Assembly: GCA_003456095.1 (NCBI GenBank)
Contig: DMPF01000181.1
Coordinates: 1 to 5,733, forward strand
Source of the DNA: Bacillota bacterium
GTDB taxonomy: Bacteria; Bacillota; Dethiobacteria; DTU022; UBA8154
Reading direction: 5' to 3'
DNA length: 5,733 nucleotides
Shown: positions 5,699 to 5,733 of the stretch, piece after piece
Numbering within the stretch: the stretch's first letter is position 1
Layout of the letters: each line of letters opens with the position of its first letter
Position numbers and translations under genes: made by a program
The notes under the pieces: generated by a model
Database searches by the model: none
The model's input: only the letters and a program-made list of their open reading frames with translations
What the model was told of the DNA's origin: nothing

Positions 5699-5733
5699 CT
5701 GTTGTACTTTTCCCTCATCTTCGCCCAACTGAA
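5699..5733 (+). other. Possible start of a divergent gene, cut by right edge
   Basis: Downstream of the extended -10 box, AAGAGAGG (5683-5690) is followed by in-frame CTG (5699) and TTG (5702), after which the frame is open to the edge and would encode a hydrophobic start reading MLYFSLIFAQL. An in-frame TAA upstream means only these non-ATG codons could serve. The ribosome-like site sits in the loop of an inverted repeat, TACAACA (5677-5683) and TGTTGTA (5700-5706). With only 11 codons visible this is a weak suggestion, not a gene call. Confidence 0.15.

Noticed and set aside
1..5733. CRISPR arrays, insertion sequences, rRNA or tRNA genes
   Set aside because: No repeated units, transposase motifs, terminal inverted repeats or tRNA-like sequences were seen by eye; almost all of the sequence is explained by six metabolic genes.

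Overview
The window looks like a chromosomal segment of an anaerobic, corrinoid-using bacterium, most likely a Firmicute of the Clostridia (Desulfitobacterium/Desulfotomaculum/Sporomusa-like). This rests on pyrrolysyl-tRNA synthetase being encoded as two separate proteins (the bacterial form, not the fused archaeal one), strong purine-rich Shine-Dalgarno sites, frequent TTG/GTG starts and sigma-A-like promoters. The exact genus is inference.

All six confident genes lie on the minus strand, so the transcriptional order runs right to left: a CobW/COG0523 GTPase (4583-5530), a RamA-type corrinoid-protein reductive activase (2945-4579), an MtbA/MtaA-family methylcorrinoid methyltransferase (1782-2795), pylSn (1388-1726), pylSc (562-1377) and the first 179 codons of pylB (537 down to the left edge). 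The GTPase and ramA are tightly coupled (3 nt apart). A 131-nt AT-rich gap with a good sigma-A promoter separates ramA from the methyltransferase. From there mtbA-pylSn-pylSc-pylB read as one unit with gaps of 55, 10 and 24 nt.

Functionally this is a methylamine-type methyltransfer module joined to the machinery for the 22nd amino acid. PylB makes the pyrrolysine precursor 3-methylornithine from lysine. PylSn and PylSc together charge tRNA-Pyl so that UAG can be read in MtmB/MtbB/MttB-type methyltransferases. Those enzymes methylate a corrinoid protein, the MtbA-like protein moves the methyl group on (to tetrahydrofolate or another acceptor in bacteria), RamA re-reduces corrinoid that has been oxidised to Co(II), and the CobW-like GTPase probably handles a metal for the system. 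pylT, pylC, pylD, the corrinoid protein and the amber-containing methyltransferases are not in the window and are expected beyond its edges.

The right end (5531-5733) is non-coding on the minus strand. It holds a GC-rich hairpin with a T-tract in front of the first gene and a consensus extended -10 box pointing the other way, possibly serving a divergent gene that starts at the edge. The main points for a second look are the pylSn-pylSc adjacency, the TAG stop of ramA in a UAG-decoding organism, the internal promoter that separates the Pyl genes from ramA, and the leader hairpin.
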